Shown: positions 5,567 to 12,744 of the stretch, in pieces
Layout: the number at the start of each line of letters is the position of its first letter
How positions within the stretch are numbered: position 1 is the first letter of the stretch
Assembly: GCA_001917135.1 (NCBI GenBank)
Contig: MNTT01000012.1
Location: forward strand, 1 to 16,932
DNA length: 16,932 nt
Source: Acetobacter sp. 46_36
GTDB lineage: Bacteria; Pseudomonadota; Alphaproteobacteria; RF32; CAG-239
Direction: 5' to 3'
Notes under the pieces: model-generated
The model's input: the letters and a program-made list of their open reading frames with translations, nothing else
The model's database searches: none
Told to the model about the DNA's origin: nothing
Program-made: the position numbers and the translations under genes

Positions 5567-6637
5567 TTATTTTTCAAGAAGCAGGGCGGTCTTAAGCTTT
5601 AAAGGCAATTTAATTCCTCTAACCCCTGGATTTTGCTTAATAAAATTATCCCAATCTGGAGAGGATCCGATGGAAATCTTACTACGTTGTTCCCGTATAA
5701 TCCACAATCTCATATCGTAACGGAGAATAAGGCATCCGCCTAAAGTATGGCTTTCAAAATCAGGATTTTCTGTTTCGGAAATAAGAGATAAAAGACTCTC
5801 TGCTTCGGGAGTATAATCGCTTTCACCCAATTCTCGGATTAATTTTCCCAGAATGTGAAATTGAAGCTCTGAATGCCAGCTTAAGTATTCCGCATAGTCA
5901 AAAGAATATCCGCTGTTTTTCCATTTGTGGATTTTAGTGCTTATAATAGTTTGTGCCGTATCTTCTAAAAATGATTTCGTCCTCTGCAAGTTGCGGACGG
6001 CTGTGCAGATTTTTACGGCGCTGATGCCGGTTCTTGCTTCCATATCAGGTAAAAAAGACCGTATACGAGCTCTGAGAAAGTTTTGGCACTGATTCGATTC
6101 GTCTTCTATCCATTTGATATTTTTTTGTATTAGGTATTCTTTCAAAACATCAGGATGAACATCAAGCAAAGGGCGTAAAATACAAACATCATTGCATTGG
6201 CAGACGTCATTCATTGCCGCTAAGCCTTTTACACCGCTTCCGCGCTGCAGCCGCATTAAAAAAGTCTCAGCTTGGTCGAACAGATGGTGGGCTATAGCCA
6301 AATGAGTGATGTTGTGTTGTCGGCACCAGCCGCACAAAAGTTCATATCGCGCCCGGCGGGCTTTTTCTTCAATTCCGGTTAACGGCTTAGCGCCTTGCCA
6401 AACAAGGATATGGTGTTCAATTTTATGAGCTTTCATAACAGAAGCGACGTATTCGGCTTCTTGCCGTGAGGTTGGGCGCAGTCCGTGGTCAACGGTAAGG
6501 GCGACAAGACGCAAATCAGGGAATTCTTGTCTGAACATTAAAGCCATAGCCAAAGAATCTGCTCCGCCGGACACACCCAAGGCATAAGCCGGCGAAACAA
6601 TATGATTTTTTTGCAGAAAATCCTTGATTATTTGCAA
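5567..6637 (-). CDS. tilS: tRNA(Ile)-lysidine synthase TilS
   Basis: Cytoplasmic ATP-dependent ligase that attaches lysine to C34 of the CAU-anticodon tRNA-Ile, converting it to AUA decoding. The PP-loop SGGADS is at 23-28, followed by TVDHGLRP (48-55), the family motif AHHLFDQAETF near 115-125, QRGSGVKGL, and an EDESN...RARIR segment. Length is 356 aa, shorter than E. coli TilS (432 aa), so the C-terminal tRNA-binding part is reduced. The start is TTG at 6637: GAGG is seven bases upstream and no better start exists. The start codon lies inside the end of cpoB (10-nt overlap), indicating translational coupling. The pal-cpoB-tilS order is familiar in alphaproteobacteria. Confidence 0.95.
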   Translation of the reverse strand: MQIIKDFLQKNHIVSPAYALGVSGGADSLAMALMFRQEFPDLRLVALTVDHGLRPTSRQEAEYVASVMKAHKIEHHILVWQGAKPLTGIEEKARRARYELLCGWCRQHNITHLAIAHHLFDQAETFLMRLQRGSGVKGLAAMNDVCQCNDVCILRPLLDVHPDVLKEYLIQKNIKWIEDESNQCQNFLRARIRSFLPDMEARTGISAVKICTAVRNLQRTKSFLEDTAQTIISTKIHKWKNSGYSFDYAEYLSWHSELQFHILGKLIRELGESDYTPEAESLLSLISETENPDFESHTLGGCLILRYDMRLWIIREQRSKISIGSSPDWDNFIKQNPGVRGIKLPLKLKTALLLEK

Positions 6638-7440
6638 TCTAAGGCCTCAGCTTCTTTTTTTGCACGAGCAGCAATATCTGCGTTTACCTTGTCAAAAACA
6701 GTGGGCAAATTGACAAATGCCGTGCAGGCTTCCTCTTTCTTTCCCAACGCTTTCATTGACAATCCCAATTTCAAGAGGCAGTCTGCGCCTTTGGCGCCTT
6801 GGGGATATTTGCTGTATCCGTCTTTAAACGCAACGGCTGCTTTGGCAAAATTCTGTTGTTTGTAATAAACTTCTCCCAGCCAATATTGGGCATTTCCGGC
6901 CAGTGTCTCTTTGGGATAAGAGGTTAAAAACTGGTTTAATTTCGTTTCGGTATCTGTGAGCTTGTTATTTTTCAAATCGGTGAGTGCCGCTTCATACAAA
7001 TCTTTCGGTGCAATGCCTTTAGGTGCCTGAACTGCCGGCTTTGCCAAAGGTTTGGCCGCGGCTTTTTGCCCGTTTTTTCCCTGTCCGGAAACTGAAACTG
7101 CCGTCATCTGTTTTTTTATTTGTTCGAAACGAAGGTCAATATCTTTGTCAAATGTTTCCAGCTTTTTTTCCAATGTCTTTAATCTGTATTCAACATTTTC
7201 AACTTTTCCGTTCATGTCTCTAATCATCTGATCGTATTCGCCAAGACGTACCTGAAAATTTGACACGGATTCCTTAGGAGCCGTTGTATCGCTTTTTTCA
7301 CGGTATAACTGTCGCTGGATAACAACTATATCGCTCTTAATCTGATCAATTTCATCCTGTAGGTAAGAATCTGCCGCCTTCGCCGGAAGAGATGAAAAGA
7401 AAACAGCCGCATTTAACGCAAGAAAACAAAATTTTTTCAT
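6628..7440 (-). CDS. cpoB: Cell division coordinator CpoB (Tol-Pal system YbgF)
   Basis: Periplasmic Tol-Pal partner that links outer-membrane constriction to septal peptidoglycan synthesis. The product has 270 aa when started at 7440 (GAGGGA seven bases upstream); a longer frame reaching 7455 lacks a ribosome site and spoils the signal peptide. Order of parts: signal peptide 1-22 ending AKA, a coiled coil about 27-110 (trimerisation region), an Ala/Pro/Lys linker about 112-140, and TPR repeats about 145-265 (AALTDLKNNK, AQYWLGEVYYKQQNFAKA, CLLKLGLSMKALGKKEEA). The downstream gene tilS overlaps by 10 nt. It is separated from pal by a hairpin, so it may be driven by its own weak promoter. Confidence 0.94.
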   Translation of the reverse strand: MKKFCFLALNAAVFFSSLPAKAADSYLQDEIDQIKSDIVVIQRQLYREKSDTTAPKESVSNFQVRLGEYDQMIRDMNGKVENVEYRLKTLEKKLETFDKDIDLRFEQIKKQMTAVSVSGQGKNGQKAAAKPLAKPAVQAPKGIAPKDLYEAALTDLKNNKLTDTETKLNQFLTSYPKETLAGNAQYWLGEVYYKQQNFAKAAVAFKDGYSKYPQGAKGADCLLKLGLSMKALGKKEEACTAFVNLPTVFDKVNADIAARAKKEAEALDCK

Positions 7441-7474
7441 TATTTCCCTCAACAAAAAAACAAACCTGACATAA

Positions 7475-7502
7475 AATATAGGCTAAATAATTTAGAACTC
7501 AA
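7475..7502 (-). promoter_or_regulatory. Possible promoter of cpoB-tilS
   Basis: Minus strand: TTGAGT (7497-7502), 16-bp spacer, TATATT (7475-7480), 34 bases before the cpoB ATG and just after the pal terminator. Motif match only. Confidence 0.4.
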
Positions 7503-7506
7503 CAAA

Positions 7507-7534
7507 AAAAACGTATTCTTGCGAATACGTTTTT
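7507..7534 (-). terminator. Intrinsic terminator after pal
   Basis: A 12-bp stem AAAAACGTATTC/GAATACGTTTTT with a TTGC loop; on the minus strand it is followed by a T-run. It lies 22 bases past the pal stop and likely limits read-through into cpoB, giving Pal higher expression. Confidence 0.85.
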
Positions 7535-7556
7535 CAAAAAGCCTGTTTAAGTTAAA

Positions 7557-8009
7557 TTATTTGCTTAATTCAACAACAGTTACACCACGGCGGCTCTTAG
7601 CATAAGCTTCTTCGGTGTCACCCGGGAAAGCATATTCTTTACCGTAAGATACGGTGGCAATTCTTGAAGCGCAGATACCCTGCGATACCAGATACTGTTT
7701 AACGGCATCGGCACGGCGTTCACCCAGAGCCAGGTTGTATTCGGCAGTACCTCTCTTGTCGCAGTAGCCCTGAATAACAACGTTAACTTTCGGATTTTTC
7801 TTCAGCCACGCAATCTGAGAATCCAAAGCCGAAACGGCTTCAGCAGACAAAGCAGAGCTGTCGAAAGCAAAATAAACTGTCGTGTTGGCATTTTCAGCAA
7901 ATTCACGGGCAAGTTTAGACTGGCAATCGCTACCACCAAACCAACTACTTGTCGTAGAACAGCCTGATAATAAAACAACTGCACAAAGCAAGCTTAAAAG
8001 TTTTTTCAT
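7557..8009 (-). CDS. pal: Peptidoglycan-associated lipoprotein Pal
   Basis: Outer-membrane lipoprotein that binds peptidoglycan and is moved to the division site by TolB and TolQRA. 150 aa. The lipobox LLSGC gives lipidated C17; residue +2 is Ser, which permits outer-membrane sorting. The OmpA-like domain spans about 44-147: VYFAFDSSALS, GYCDKRGTAEYNLALGERRA (D84 and R98/R99 in the peptidoglycan pocket) and VSYGKE. GYCDKRG replaces the more common GHxDERG. Extra cysteines are C29, C83 and C113. GGAGA lies before the ATG. tolQRAB are not adjacent; ftsI is the upstream gene instead. The 158-bp gap to ftsI holds AT-rich DNA, a TAGACACGTCTA inverted repeat at 8069-8080 and no convincing promoter. 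Confidence 0.96.
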   Translation of the reverse strand: MKKLLSLLCAVVLLSGCSTTSSWFGGSDCQSKLAREFAENANTTVYFAFDSSALSAEAVSALDSQIAWLKKNPKVNVVIQGYCDKRGTAEYNLALGERRADAVKQYLVSQGICASRIATVSYGKEYAFPGDTEEAYAKSRRGVTVVELSK

Positions 8010-8167
8010 TTATTTTCTCCATATGGTTAAAAAAACTTGGTTGTTTATTGAGTAACCCCATAATCAACTAGACACGTCTAACTTAAGTAACAAAAGTAAA
8101 TTTTTCAATAACAAACTATACTATTTGTGTATAAACTATTTATTTATCGGCGGTTTTGTTTAAAACG

Positions 8168-9916
8168 TTAGTCGTGGCTGTTATAACTTTTGAGTACGGT
8201 CATTCTTTGTGTATCTAAATCATAATTAGGGCGGATATTGAGCTGCGGAGCGATTCGGGTGATAATCTTTCCGCCTGTCGGCACGGCGTTCCAGCCAGAA
8301 GTATTAAAGCCGAATGTTTCTTTTAAAGATTTGGGAGAATCTAAAACCACAATCATTGCATATTTGGGAGCCGATATCGGAAAAGCAGCAACAAAAGAGG
8401 TCATATTCTTGCCTTTAACATAGCGTCCCTGTTCGATTTTGTTTGCCGTACCGGTTTTTCCGGCAACTTCATAACCGTCAATATTGGCGTTTTTGGCGGA
8501 GCCGTAAATCACGACATCACGCAGTAGTTTGCGCATATCCATAGAAGTTTGTGTAGAGATAACCCGCCGGCTTTTCCTGTTTCCTGGTTCAGAAATCAGG
8601 GTAGGGGGGGTATAAATTCCGCCGTTAAGAACTGCGGAAAAGGCTGTCAGGATATGAATGGGCGTAACCGAGATGCCATAGCCGTAGGCCGTCGTTGCCA
8701 CGGTGTCGTCCTGCCAATATCTTTCGCTGCGGTGAAGCGGTCGCCCTTTTTCGTATATTTCCAGGTTTTCAATTTTATCAAATAGGCCTAAATTTTTTAG
8801 AAATTTGATTTGCAGTTCTTTGCCGACTTTGAGAGCCATCAGTGCTGAAGCTATATTGGAGGAGTGAATAAGGGTTTCACCGACAGTCAGCCATTTTGCG
8901 GGAACTCTGTAGTCGGTGATGCGATGCCTTCCCATTTTCAGCGGTTTTGTAGCGTCGAAACTGTCGGTAATTTTTATTTTTCCGCTGTCCAGCCCCAAAG
9001 CGGTATTAAATACCTTAAAAACGGATCCGGCTTCATAGACACCGAGTGTTGCAAAGTTGAATTTAATGTCTTTGTCCTTAAAATCCCGCCGGTTTAAATC
9101 ATAATCGGGAACAGAAGCCAGTGCAATGATTTCGGAGGTATTGATATCCATAACAACGGCAGTGGCGCGTTCTGCTTTAAATTTCTCTTTTGCTTTCAGC
9201 AGTTCGTCGCGAACAGCATATTGAACCCCAAGATCTATTGTCAGTTTCAAATCTTTGGTAGAAGAGCTCAAACGGTCGTTTAAGGATTTTTCCAGTCCGG
9301 CAATTCCCTCGTTGTCAATGTCTGTATTGCCCAAAACATGTGCCAACAGCTCTTTTTGCGGGTAAACCCTGATTTCGCTGGGCTGAAATTCCAGTTCAGG
9401 GAAGCCAAGCGCATTGACTCTGGCCTGTTGCTGCGGGGAAATGTTGCGCTTTAAATAAACAAAGCTGGACTTTCGGGTCAATTTAATCAAAAAGTCTTCA
9501 TAACTTGTGTCATCAAAAATTTCTGCAAGTTTCTGTGCTACAAGTTTGGCATTGCTTACTTTTTTGGGGTTGGTAAAAAGGTTGACAGTTGGCAGATTGG
9601 TCGCAACGACGACTTCGTTTCTGTCAGTAATGTTGGCGCGGTGTACGGGAAAGACCAAACCGGTACGAGGACGATAATAAGAAATAGCTTCCCTGTCCAG
9701 CTGGATGCCGTCAACCAGACAGACATTAAAAATTCGTATCACAATTACAGCATAGATAAGCAGAAACAAGCCGATAATAACCATAATACGGTTGCGGCAG
9801 ACGTTAACCGCCTCATCATCTGTTTCCCAGCCGAAAGTTCCGGCTGAAAAATAAATTTCTTGCCCCGGCGTATAGGGATATGCGCTTTTTTTTCTTGATA
9901 AACTGACCTTTAACAC
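8168..9916 (-). CDS. ftsI: Septal peptidoglycan transpeptidase FtsI (PBP3)
   Basis: Class B penicillin-binding protein that cross-links septal peptidoglycan with FtsW. 582 aa. One membrane anchor about 43-65, a PBP dimerisation domain about 80-215, and a transpeptidase domain about 235-560 with SVFK (nucleophile S298, K301), SSN (352-354) and KTGT (487-490). The start is GTG at 9916, 19 bases after the ftsL stop; the ribosome site is poor, so translation may depend on coupling to ftsL. The frame holds no better start before the membrane segment. It is the last gene of the mraZ-rsmH-ftsL-ftsI unit; murE, which usually follows, is absent. A C7 run on the coding strand (8604-8610) lies at YTPPT. 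Confidence 0.96.
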   Translation of the reverse strand: MLKVSLSRKKSAYPYTPGQEIYFSAGTFGWETDDEAVNVCRNRIMVIIGLFLLIYAVIVIRIFNVCLVDGIQLDREAISYYRPRTGLVFPVHRANITDRNEVVVATNLPTVNLFTNPKKVSNAKLVAQKLAEIFDDTSYEDFLIKLTRKSSFVYLKRNISPQQQARVNALGFPELEFQPSEIRVYPQKELLAHVLGNTDIDNEGIAGLEKSLNDRLSSSTKDLKLTIDLGVQYAVRDELLKAKEKFKAERATAVVMDINTSEIIALASVPDYDLNRRDFKDKDIKFNFATLGVYEAGSVFKVFNTALGLDSGKIKITDSFDATKPLKMGRHRITDYRVPAKWLTVGETLIHSSNIASALMALKVGKELQIKFLKNLGLFDKIENLEIYEKGRPLHRSERYWQDDTVATTAYGYGISVTPIHILTAFSAVLNGGIYTPPTLISEPGNRKSRRVISTQTSMDMRKLLRDVVIYGSAKNANIDGYEVAGKTGTANKIEQGRYVKGKNMTSFVAAFPISAPKYAMIVVLDSPKSLKETFGFNTSGWNAVPTGGKIITRIAPQLNIRPNYDLDTQRMTVLKSYNSHD

Positions 9917-9935
9917 CTTGCTACCATTAAGTTTA

Positions 9936-10295
9936 TTATCTTTCCGAGTTGGCGAGACGTCTTAATCCTCTGCTGTTTTTTGCAAACATTGTCGGATTCT
10001 CAATAATCTCTCCTTCTAATGGTAGAGCAGAATAGTTAATAATTTGTTCAGGCTTGATAAAATCCAGCGAAATATATTTTCCGGCTAAAACTTTCAGGCG
10101 TTCGGGATTGTTAAGTTCGCTCCAGTCTGCTTCCAGAATGTGAATGTCGCGAATATCGTTTTCAATGTCGCGGTTAATTTGAGCCAGCTCTTTTTCAAGA
10201 TTTTGCACGTCATTGGTTAAGACGAAATAATAAGAACCGATAACGACGGTAAATAAAAACCATAAAATAGAAATAGCCGTTTTTACGTTACTCAT
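9936..10295 (-). CDS. ftsL: Cell division protein FtsL
   Basis: Small bitopic divisome protein that, with FtsB and FtsQ, activates FtsW-FtsI. 119 aa: short cytoplasmic start, one membrane span about 7-27, a periplasmic coiled coil about 28-60 (NLEKELAQINRDIENDIRDI), then ILEADWSELNNPERLKVLA, a motif typical of alphaproteobacterial FtsL. The start ATG overlaps the rsmH stop (ATGAGTAA, 8 nt), so the genes are translationally coupled. Sequence identity across FtsL proteins is low; the call rests on topology, the NPERL motif and position between rsmH and ftsI. Confidence 0.9.
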   Translation of the reverse strand: MSNVKTAISILWFLFTVVIGSYYFVLTNDVQNLEKELAQINRDIENDIRDIHILEADWSELNNPERLKVLAGKYISLDFIKPEQIINYSALPLEGEIIENPTMFAKNSRGLRRLANSER

Positions 10296-11223
10296 TGTTT
10301 TGTTCCTTTCTTTTTATCGCATATCTTAACTTTGCGGAATGGGCTCTGGGGTTTTCCCTGCATTCTCGTTCTGAAGGCAGGATGGCTTTTGAAGAAAAGC
10401 TGAATGCAGTTTGCGCAGTAGTTTTATCAGTGTCGGGTTCTTTGTAGCGTGAAACATGAACTTTTTTAGCGGTATTGGCGGCAAAAAAGTTTTTAACGAT
10501 TCTGTCTTCAAGCGAATGAAAGTCGACAACAACAATTCGTCCGTCTGCCCGAAGAATATTCAACGCCCCCCAAAGGCCCGCTTCCAGCTGATGTAATTCG
10601 TCGTTAACGGCAATGCGTAAAGCCTGAAACGTGCGCGTTGCCGGGTCGGTCTGCCCTTTCCGGGGCGGAATAATACCATAAATCAATTCGGCCAGTTCTG
10701 TTGTTGTTCGGATTTCCACAGTTTCACGCCGCGCTGCAATTACCCGGGCAATCTGGCGCGATTTTCGTTCTTCTCCGTACTGGTAAATTAAATCGGCCAG
10801 TTCTTTTTCCGGCAGGGTATTGACAATGTCTTTGGCGGATATTCCCTCTTGCGACATCCGCATATCCAAATCAGCCTCTTTTGCGTATGAAAATCCCCGT
10901 TCTCCTTCGTCAATCTGCATAGATGAAACGCCGATGTCAAAAACCACGCCGTCAACCGGCTGCTTAATCAGCTGGGCAATATCGCCGAAAGTTCCGGTGA
11001 TAAATTCAAAACGGTTGCCGTATAGTTTTTTTATTTCCTCTGCCCGTGTTCTGACCGTCGGGTCCCGGTCAATCGCAATGACGGTGCAGTTTGCGGTTTT
11101 TAAAATAGCCTCGCTGTATCCGCCGTTTCCGAATGTTGCGTCAATATATATTTTTCCTGCTTCGGGTTTAAGTGTGTCCAAAACCTCATTCAGCATAACC
11201 GGGATGTGGCGGGGGAAATTCAT
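10288..11223 (-). CDS. rsmH: 16S rRNA (cytosine(1402)-N4)-methyltransferase RsmH
   Basis: Cytoplasmic SAM-dependent enzyme (formerly MraW) that methylates N4 of C1402 in the 16S P site. 311 aa, normal length. HIPVMLNEVL at the N-terminus, SAM-binding DATFGNGGYS (28-37), IDRDP (51-55), FDIGVSSMQID (95-105), GERGFSY, the DPATRTFQALRIAVNDEL block (193-210), DFHSLEDRIVK (234-244) and NPRAHSAKLR near the C-terminus. A strong GGAGGG precedes the ATG, which overlaps the mraZ stop by four bases (ATGA). Confidence 0.98.
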   Translation of the reverse strand: MNFPRHIPVMLNEVLDTLKPEAGKIYIDATFGNGGYSEAILKTANCTVIAIDRDPTVRTRAEEIKKLYGNRFEFITGTFGDIAQLIKQPVDGVVFDIGVSSMQIDEGERGFSYAKEADLDMRMSQEGISAKDIVNTLPEKELADLIYQYGEERKSRQIARVIAARRETVEIRTTTELAELIYGIIPPRKGQTDPATRTFQALRIAVNDELHQLEAGLWGALNILRADGRIVVVDFHSLEDRIVKNFFAANTAKKVHVSRYKEPDTDKTTAQTAFSFSSKAILPSERECRENPRAHSAKLRYAIKRKEQNNE

Positions 11224-11687
11224 TGCCGACCCTCCTCGTTCTTTAATGACGGACGGTTTTGCCGGACTTTTTCTCTCAGGCGCTCCTCTTCTTTAGCCCA
11301 GTTTTCTTCGCTCCATATTTGGAATTTGCGCCCTTTGCCGACAAAAACGGCTGTATCGGTTATCTCCGCGTGCTTAATCAGTTTTTCTGTCAGCATAATC
11401 CTGCCGGTACTGTCAAATGTAAATCTCTTGGCATCGCCGAAAATAAGATTGGTCAAATCGTCCTGCGTCTCGGAAAAAAAGTCAGTGCTGTTTTCAATGT
11501 CCGTAGCCAGTTTCTCCAAAAGGTCTTCTGTACAGCCTTCAATACAAGGAGATGTTAAACTTCTGTAACAAACGATTTCTGTTGAGAGTTCTTTAACGAT
11601 TGCGCGGTAATCTGCCGGCAGGGAAACGCGGCCTTTGGCGTCCACTTTATTGGCAATTGTATCTAAAAACAAAAAAGTTTTGCGCAT
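11220..11687 (-). CDS. mraZ: Transcriptional regulator MraZ
   Basis: AbrB-fold DNA-binding regulator that heads the dcw cluster and represses its own operon in studied bacteria. 155 aa with two SpoVT-AbrB-like half-domains: DAKGRVSLPADYR (16-28) and DSTGRIMLTEKL (92-103), followed by FVGKGRKFQIWSEENW and a charged C-terminal helix. First gene of a tight unit with rsmH, ftsL and ftsI. Four TGG repeats at 10-bp spacing lie 31-63 bases upstream, over a likely promoter, which fits autoregulation. Confidence 0.97.
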   Translation of the reverse strand: MRKTFLFLDTIANKVDAKGRVSLPADYRAIVKELSTEIVCYRSLTSPCIEGCTEDLLEKLATDIENSTDFFSETQDDLTNLIFGDAKRFTFDSTGRIMLTEKLIKHAEITDTAVFVGKGRKFQIWSEENWAKEEERLREKVRQNRPSLKNEEGRQ

Positions 11688-11717
11688 TGTTTATTTCTCT
11701 CGTGTACACATTAACTG

Positions 11718-11750
11718 TGGTATAACATGGTATTTTATGGGAATCAATGG
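11718..11750 (-). promoter_or_regulatory. dcw promoter overlapped by a MraZ-box repeat array
   Basis: Plus strand: TGG at 11718, 11728, 11738 and 11748, an exact 10-bp period (contexts GTGGT, ATGGT, ATGGG, ATGGA). MraZ in E. coli binds TGGGN repeats separated by five bases, i.e. the same period. On the minus strand TTGATT (11742-11747), a 17-bp spacer and TATACC (11719-11724) form a promoter within the array. Repeat and promoter are seen; binding is inferred. Confidence 0.72.
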
Positions 11751-11826
11751 AAAAATGTATGTTTTTATCAAAAAATTAACTTTTTTGTGCTTTCACGGCC
11801 AAAAACAGCTGTTTCAGCAATTTAAA

Positions 11827-11835
11827 TGTGGATAA
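11827..11835 (-). promoter_or_regulatory. Perfect DnaA-box 9-mer upstream of mraZ
   Basis: TGTGGATAA on the plus strand, which is TTATCCACA on the minus strand, the consensus DnaA box. It lies about 140 bases upstream of the mraZ start and close to a 12-bp palindrome, AAACAGCTGTTT (11803-11814). A single box can occur by chance. Confidence 0.4.
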
Positions 11836-11852
11836 ACCTGTTAATAAAATCT

Positions 11853-11883
11853 AAAAGACAGAGTCGGGAACTCTGTCTTTTTT
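11853..11883. terminator. Second hairpin terminator between fabG and mraZ
   Basis: AAAAGACAGAGT (11853-11864) pairs with ACTCTGTCTTTT (11870-11881) around CGGGA. T-runs follow on both strands (six on plus, four on minus). It backs up the fabG terminator and insulates the dcw promoter. Confidence 0.75.
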
Positions 11884-11922
11884 ACGAATCTGAGTAACTT
11901 ATTTCTTGTGAATTGACAAATT

Positions 11923-11954
11923 AAAAGCGCCGCCTCATAAGAGCCGGCGCTTTC
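11923..11954 (-). terminator. Intrinsic terminator after fabG
   Basis: GC-rich stem AAAGCGCCG (11924-11932) with CGGCGCTTT (11945-11953), further paired inside, then TTTT on the minus strand. It begins 29 bases past the fabG stop. Confidence 0.85.
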
Positions 11955-11982
11955 TGATTGCTTGTACGCGCTGGGCAATGTA

Positions 11983-12720
11983 TTAGATCATCGCCATGCC
12001 GCCATTAACGTGCAGTGTCTGGCCTGTAATGTACTGTGCTTCATCGGAAGCCAGAAAAGCTACGGCATTGGCAATATCCTGAGCTTCGCCCAGTTTGCCT
12101 TCCGGAATTTTGTTCAGAAGCTGTGCTTTAACATCATCAGGCAGAACATCAGTCATCGGCGTTCTGATAAAGCCCGGAGCAATGGAGTTAACGGTAATGC
12201 CGCGTGAGCCGACTTCCTGTGCCAGACATTTGTTCATGGCAATCATGCCTGCTTTGGACGCGGAATAGTTAGCCTGTCCGGCATTTCCCATAACGCCGAC
12301 AACCGAGGCGATGCCGATAATGCGGCCATATCTTCTCTTCATCATGCCGCGGATGGCTGCTTTGGCCAGTTTGAAACCTGCTGACAGGTTAACGTCCAAA
12401 ACCAGCTGCCAGTCTTCGTCGCTCATGCGCATAAACAAATTGTCGCGGGTTAATCCTGCATTGTTGACAAGGATGTCGATACGCCCCATCTTTTCTTCAA
12501 CCTCTTTGACGAGATTGTGAACATCGTCGGAGTTTGTCAGGTTAGCCGTAAAGCATTCAACGCGGGAACCCAGTTCAGCCTTTAATTTTTCCATCGGTTC
12601 GGCACGCATATCCGTCAAAGCCAATGTTGCGCCCTGAGCGTGCAGGGTGCGGGCGATTTTATCTCCAAGTCCTCCGGCAGCACCGGTAATTAATGCAATT
12701 TTACCATCTAAATTAAACAT
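11983..12720 (-). CDS. fabG: 3-oxoacyl-[acyl-carrier-protein] reductase FabG
   Basis: NADPH-dependent reductase of type II fatty acid synthesis (beta-ketoacyl-ACP to beta-hydroxyacyl-ACP); short-chain dehydrogenase fold. 245 aa, the normal length. Cofactor motif TGAAGGLG (12-19), NNAG (86-89), and the catalytic set N111, S139, Y152 and K156 (YSASK), aligned one residue off E. coli FabG. The C-terminus ITGQTLHVNGGMAM is typical. AAGGA lies before the ATG, 24 bases after fabD. acpP and fabF, which often follow, are absent here; a terminator follows instead. Confidence 0.97.
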   Translation of the reverse strand: MFNLDGKIALITGAAGGLGDKIARTLHAQGATLALTDMRAEPMEKLKAELGSRVECFTANLTNSDDVHNLVKEVEEKMGRIDILVNNAGLTRDNLFMRMSDEDWQLVLDVNLSAGFKLAKAAIRGMMKRRYGRIIGIASVVGVMGNAGQANYSASKAGMIAMNKCLAQEVGSRGITVNSIAPGFIRTPMTDVLPDDVKAQLLNKIPEGKLGEAQDIANAVAFLASDEAQYITGQTLHVNGGMAMI

Positions 12721-12744
12721 ATTGTTGTCCTTTTCTTCAAAAAG

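Noticed and set aside
8010..8167. Inverted repeats and promoter for pal
   Set aside because: TAGACACGTCTA and AT-rich repeats exist, but no -35/-10 pair with good spacing stood out, so nothing separate was called.
8604..8610. C7 run in ftsI as a phase-variation site
   Set aside because: The frame is intact and ftsI is essential; a seven-base run alone is not evidence for switching.
10820..11296. Plus-strand open frame of 158 codons
   Set aside because: Antisense to rsmH and the mraZ end; no recognisable domain.
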